64,000 bases of DNA, from NCBI RefSeq assembly GCF_020164555.1, contig NZ_JAIQZB010000010.1:62001-126000 (forward strand). The letters are read 5' to 3'. A program made the position numbers and the translations under genes. The notes under the pieces are model-generated. The model worked only from the letters and a program-made list of their open reading frames with translations. It searched no databases and was not told the origin of the DNA. Within the stretch, counting starts at the first letter, position 1. Each line of letters starts with the position of its first letter. This document shows, piece after piece, positions 62,149 to 64,000 of the stretch. The stretch is from Salegentibacter lacus. GTDB taxonomy: Bacteria; Bacteroidota; Bacteroidia; Flavobacteriales; Flavobacteriaceae.

Positions 62149-63513
62149 ATGGCCAAGGTTAAATCAACGTTTTACTGCCAGAATTGTGGCAGTCAGTATG
62201 CAAAATGGCAGGGCAAATGCAGCGCCTGTGGCGAGTGGAATACCATTGCTGAAGAAATTGTAGAAAAGCCCGATGCAAAAGACTGGAAATCTCCTAGCGA
62301 GCGGGAAGCAAAACGTACTGCCAAACCTTTAAAAATAGCTGAAATTGAAAACAGCCCTCAAAACCGATGGCATACCGGCAATAACGAGCTGGATCGTGTT
62401 TTGGGCGGCGGACTTGTTCCGGGATCGCTCACCCTACTGGGCGGTGAACCGGGAATAGGAAAAAGTACGTTGTTACTTCAAATCTCACTTCAGTTAAATT
62501 ATAAGGTTTTATATGTTTCCGGTGAGGAAAGTCAGCAGCAAATAAAAATGCGGGCAGAACGAATTAATCCCGTTGCTGCCAATTGCTATATCCTTACCGA
62601 AACAAAAACCCAAAATATCTTTAGGCAAATTGAAGCTATAGAGCCCGAAGTAATAATTATAGATTCCATCCAAACCCTGCACAGCGATTATATTGAAAGT
62701 GCGCCGGGAAGTATCTCTCAAATTAGAGAGTGCACCGCAGAACTTATAAAATTCGCTAAAGAAACCAATACACCGGTTATTTTAATTGGCCATATTACCA
62801 AGGAAGGAAGCATTGCCGGCCCCAAAGTGCTGGAGCACATGGTAGACACGGTTTTGCAATTTGAAGGCGACAGGAATCACGTATATCGAATTCTACGCGC
62901 ACATAAAAATCGATTTGGCTCAACCCACGAATTGGGAATCTACGAAATGCAAGGCAGCGGACTTCGAGAAGTAAGTAATCCATCAGAAATTTTAATTTCC
63001 AAAAACGATGAAGATCTTAGCGGAACTGCAATTTCTGCCACTTTGGAAGGAATGCGACCGCTAATGATAGAAATCCAGGCGCTGGTTAGTACTGCGGTTT
63101 ATGGAACTCCGCAACGTTCGGCTACCGGTTATAATGTGAAAAGACTGAATATGTTACTGGCCGTTTTAGAAAAACGTGCCGGTTTCAGATTGGGTGCAAA
63201 AGATGTTTTCCTGAATATTACGGGTGGCATTAGTGTAGACGACCCCGCGATAGACCTTGCCGTAATTGCAGCGATTTTATCTTCAAATGAAGATATTTTT
63301 ATTGAAAAAGATATTTGCTTTGCTGCCGAAGTTGGACTTGCCGGAGAAATCAGGCCCGTAACCCGTGTAGAACAACGTATTATGGAAGCTGAAAAACTCG
63401 GTTTTGCGGGAATTATGGTTTCCAAACAAAGTAAAATCCCAAAATCAAACTTCAGCATTAATATTATAAAAGTTGCAAAAATTGAGGATGTGGTTAGTCA
63501 TTTATTTGGGTAA
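62149..63513 (+). CDS. radA: DNA repair protein RadA
   Basis: 454 residues. A zinc finger with Cys10, Cys13, Cys24 and Cys27 (YCQNCGSQ, KCSACGEW), RecA-like ATPase with Walker A GGEPGIGKST, the RadA-specific HKNRFGST motif, and a C-terminal Lon-protease-like domain (~290-454, with GGISVDDPAIDLAVIAAILS). RadA promotes branch migration in recombination. All signatures are intact. It begins 19 bases after the esterase-like gene. Confidence 0.97.
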   Translation: MAKVKSTFYCQNCGSQYAKWQGKCSACGEWNTIAEEIVEKPDAKDWKSPSEREAKRTAKPLKIAEIENSPQNRWHTGNNELDRVLGGGLVPGSLTLLGGEPGIGKSTLLLQISLQLNYKVLYVSGEESQQQIKMRAERINPVAANCYILTETKTQNIFRQIEAIEPEVIIIDSIQTLHSDYIESAPGSISQIRECTAELIKFAKETNTPVILIGHITKEGSIAGPKVLEHMVDTVLQFEGDRNHVYRILRAHKNRFGSTHELGIYEMQGSGLREVSNPSEILISKNDEDLSGTAISATLEGMRPLMIEIQALVSTAVYGTPQRSATGYNVKRLNMLLAVLEKRAGFRLGAKDVFLNITGGISVDDPAIDLAVIAAILSSNEDIFIEKDICFAAEVGLAGEIRPVTRVEQRIMEAEKLGFAGIMVSKQSKIPKSNFSINIIKVAKIEDVVSHLFG

Positions 63514-63615
63514 ATTGATTGAAGTATCTCAATAATAATAAGGTGGAAAGAATGAAAAAGTAGCATTTTTAGTGTGGCACAATTACTGCTCCATATTGCC
63601 CGGAAGCGAAAGACA

Positions 63616-64000
63616 ATGAAGCAGATGAAAATTTTAAGCCTATTCTTGATTTTAATTATTACGAGTTGCTCGCAAGTCAATAAAGCATCAGATTTTATTA
63701 CCAATCCAACCGCAAAAGAACAATATAAACGTGATTTTAATGTTTCAGATGAATTGTTCCAGATCTGGGAAAATACATCTAAAACCGCATTTCAGGATAG
63801 TGTGGAAATCAGCCTTCCCTATGCTGAAACAGGAAAGTTTTACCCTAAAAATTTTTCGGTATATTCTTATGAAACCGACCTTCAACCCGGGGAAGTTTTT
63901 AAGTTAGAGGTAGAAACCGATTCTACAAAGCAATTGGTTTTTATTGAGCTTTTTGAAAAAACCGCTGATACCATCAATAAATTTGAAAAAGTAGAATCTA
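63616..64000 (+). CDS. Lipoprotein, N-terminal part (cut by window edge), possibly an M23-type peptidase
   Basis: About 128 residues visible, no stop before the edge. Lipoprotein signal MKQMKILSLFLILIITSCSQ (Cys ~18; a second ATG three codons in is equally possible), then DFNVSDELFQIWENTSKTAF, VEISLPYAETGKFYPKNFSV and VFKLEVETDSTKQLVFIELF. From memory this layout resembles the leading domain of flavobacterial M23 metallopeptidase lipoproteins, but no catalytic motif is within the window, so the peptidase call is tentative. It lies about 100 bases after radA. Confidence 0.55.
   Translation, partial: MKQMKILSLFLILIITSCSQVNKASDFITNPTAKEQYKRDFNVSDELFQIWENTSKTAFQDSVEISLPYAETGKFYPKNFSVYSYETDLQPGEVFKLEVETDSTKQLVFIELFEKTADTINKFEKVES

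Overview
The window looks like a chromosomal segment of a marine or salt-tolerant member of the Flavobacteriaceae (Gramella/Salegentibacter-like; the genus is an inference). The DNA is AT-rich. Many upstream regions carry the Bacteroidota promoter (-7 TAnnTTTG, sometimes with a -33 TTTG), and most starts lack a Shine-Dalgarno sequence. Typical markers are GldD and GldE, a TonB-dependent receptor, DUF4270 and DUF2490 proteins, an atpDC pair without the other ATP synthase genes, and a complete seven-gene Mrp antiporter. I saw no rRNA, tRNA, CRISPR array, prophage or insertion sequence. The content is mostly core genome.

Layout. 0-8.4 kb: end of uppP, truB, a TonB-like protein, tag, two secreted proteins, aat, a flavin reductase with a DUF3127 protein, a sensor kinase, a thioesterase, a HIT protein and greA. 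8.4-20 kb: a Rieske-like lipoprotein; a TonB-dependent receptor behind a TPP riboswitch with a terminator; a hybrid kinase convergent with a sigma-54 response regulator; a small secreted acidic protein; and the operon thiamine-binding protein / PnuC-type transporter / NadR-like kinase / DUF4301 / arfB. 20-29 kb: GGGP synthase, PPTase, ahcY, DUF2007, rplU-rpmA, DUF4199 and an M16 peptidase pair. 29-36.6 kb: a DMT transporter; mutY-ssb-gldE-gldD; an HU-like gene followed by a 29-codon basic protein; RNase E/G; recX. 36.7-45.1 kb: a biotin cluster (bioF, DUF2007, bioD, bioA, SET, ketoacyl synthase, bioB) followed by two cupin-like hydroxylases. 45.4-51.2 kb: mrpABCDEFG. 51.4-64 kb: DUF2975/XRE pair, atpDC, glmS, DUF4270, a half-length GT5 protein, panC-panD, a YbhN-like membrane protein, an esterase-like protein, radA and the start of a lipoprotein gene.

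How genes connect. The riboswitch-controlled receptor and the nearby thiamine-binding/PnuC/kinase operon suggest a thiamine uptake route from outer membrane to cytoplasm; the specificity of the inner-membrane part is unproven. The biotin cluster has BioF, BioA, BioD and BioB but no bioC, bioH or bioG in view. It does carry an intact ketoacyl synthase, which could help make the pimeloyl chain, and it sits with three putative protein-modifying enzymes (one SET, two cupin_8). The hybrid kinase has its own receiver and Hpt domains and probably feeds the sigma-54 regulator encoded tail-to-tail with it.

Strongest leads: the thiamine operon, the ketoacyl synthase/SET/cupin content of the biotin cluster, a DUF3127 protein with an SSB-like acidic DDLPF tail, an esterase-like protein with Asp in place of the nucleophile Ser, a terminator-like hairpin in the greA leader, and the tiny basic gene at 34183. 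No wholly unknown multi-gene defence or mobile system was seen.
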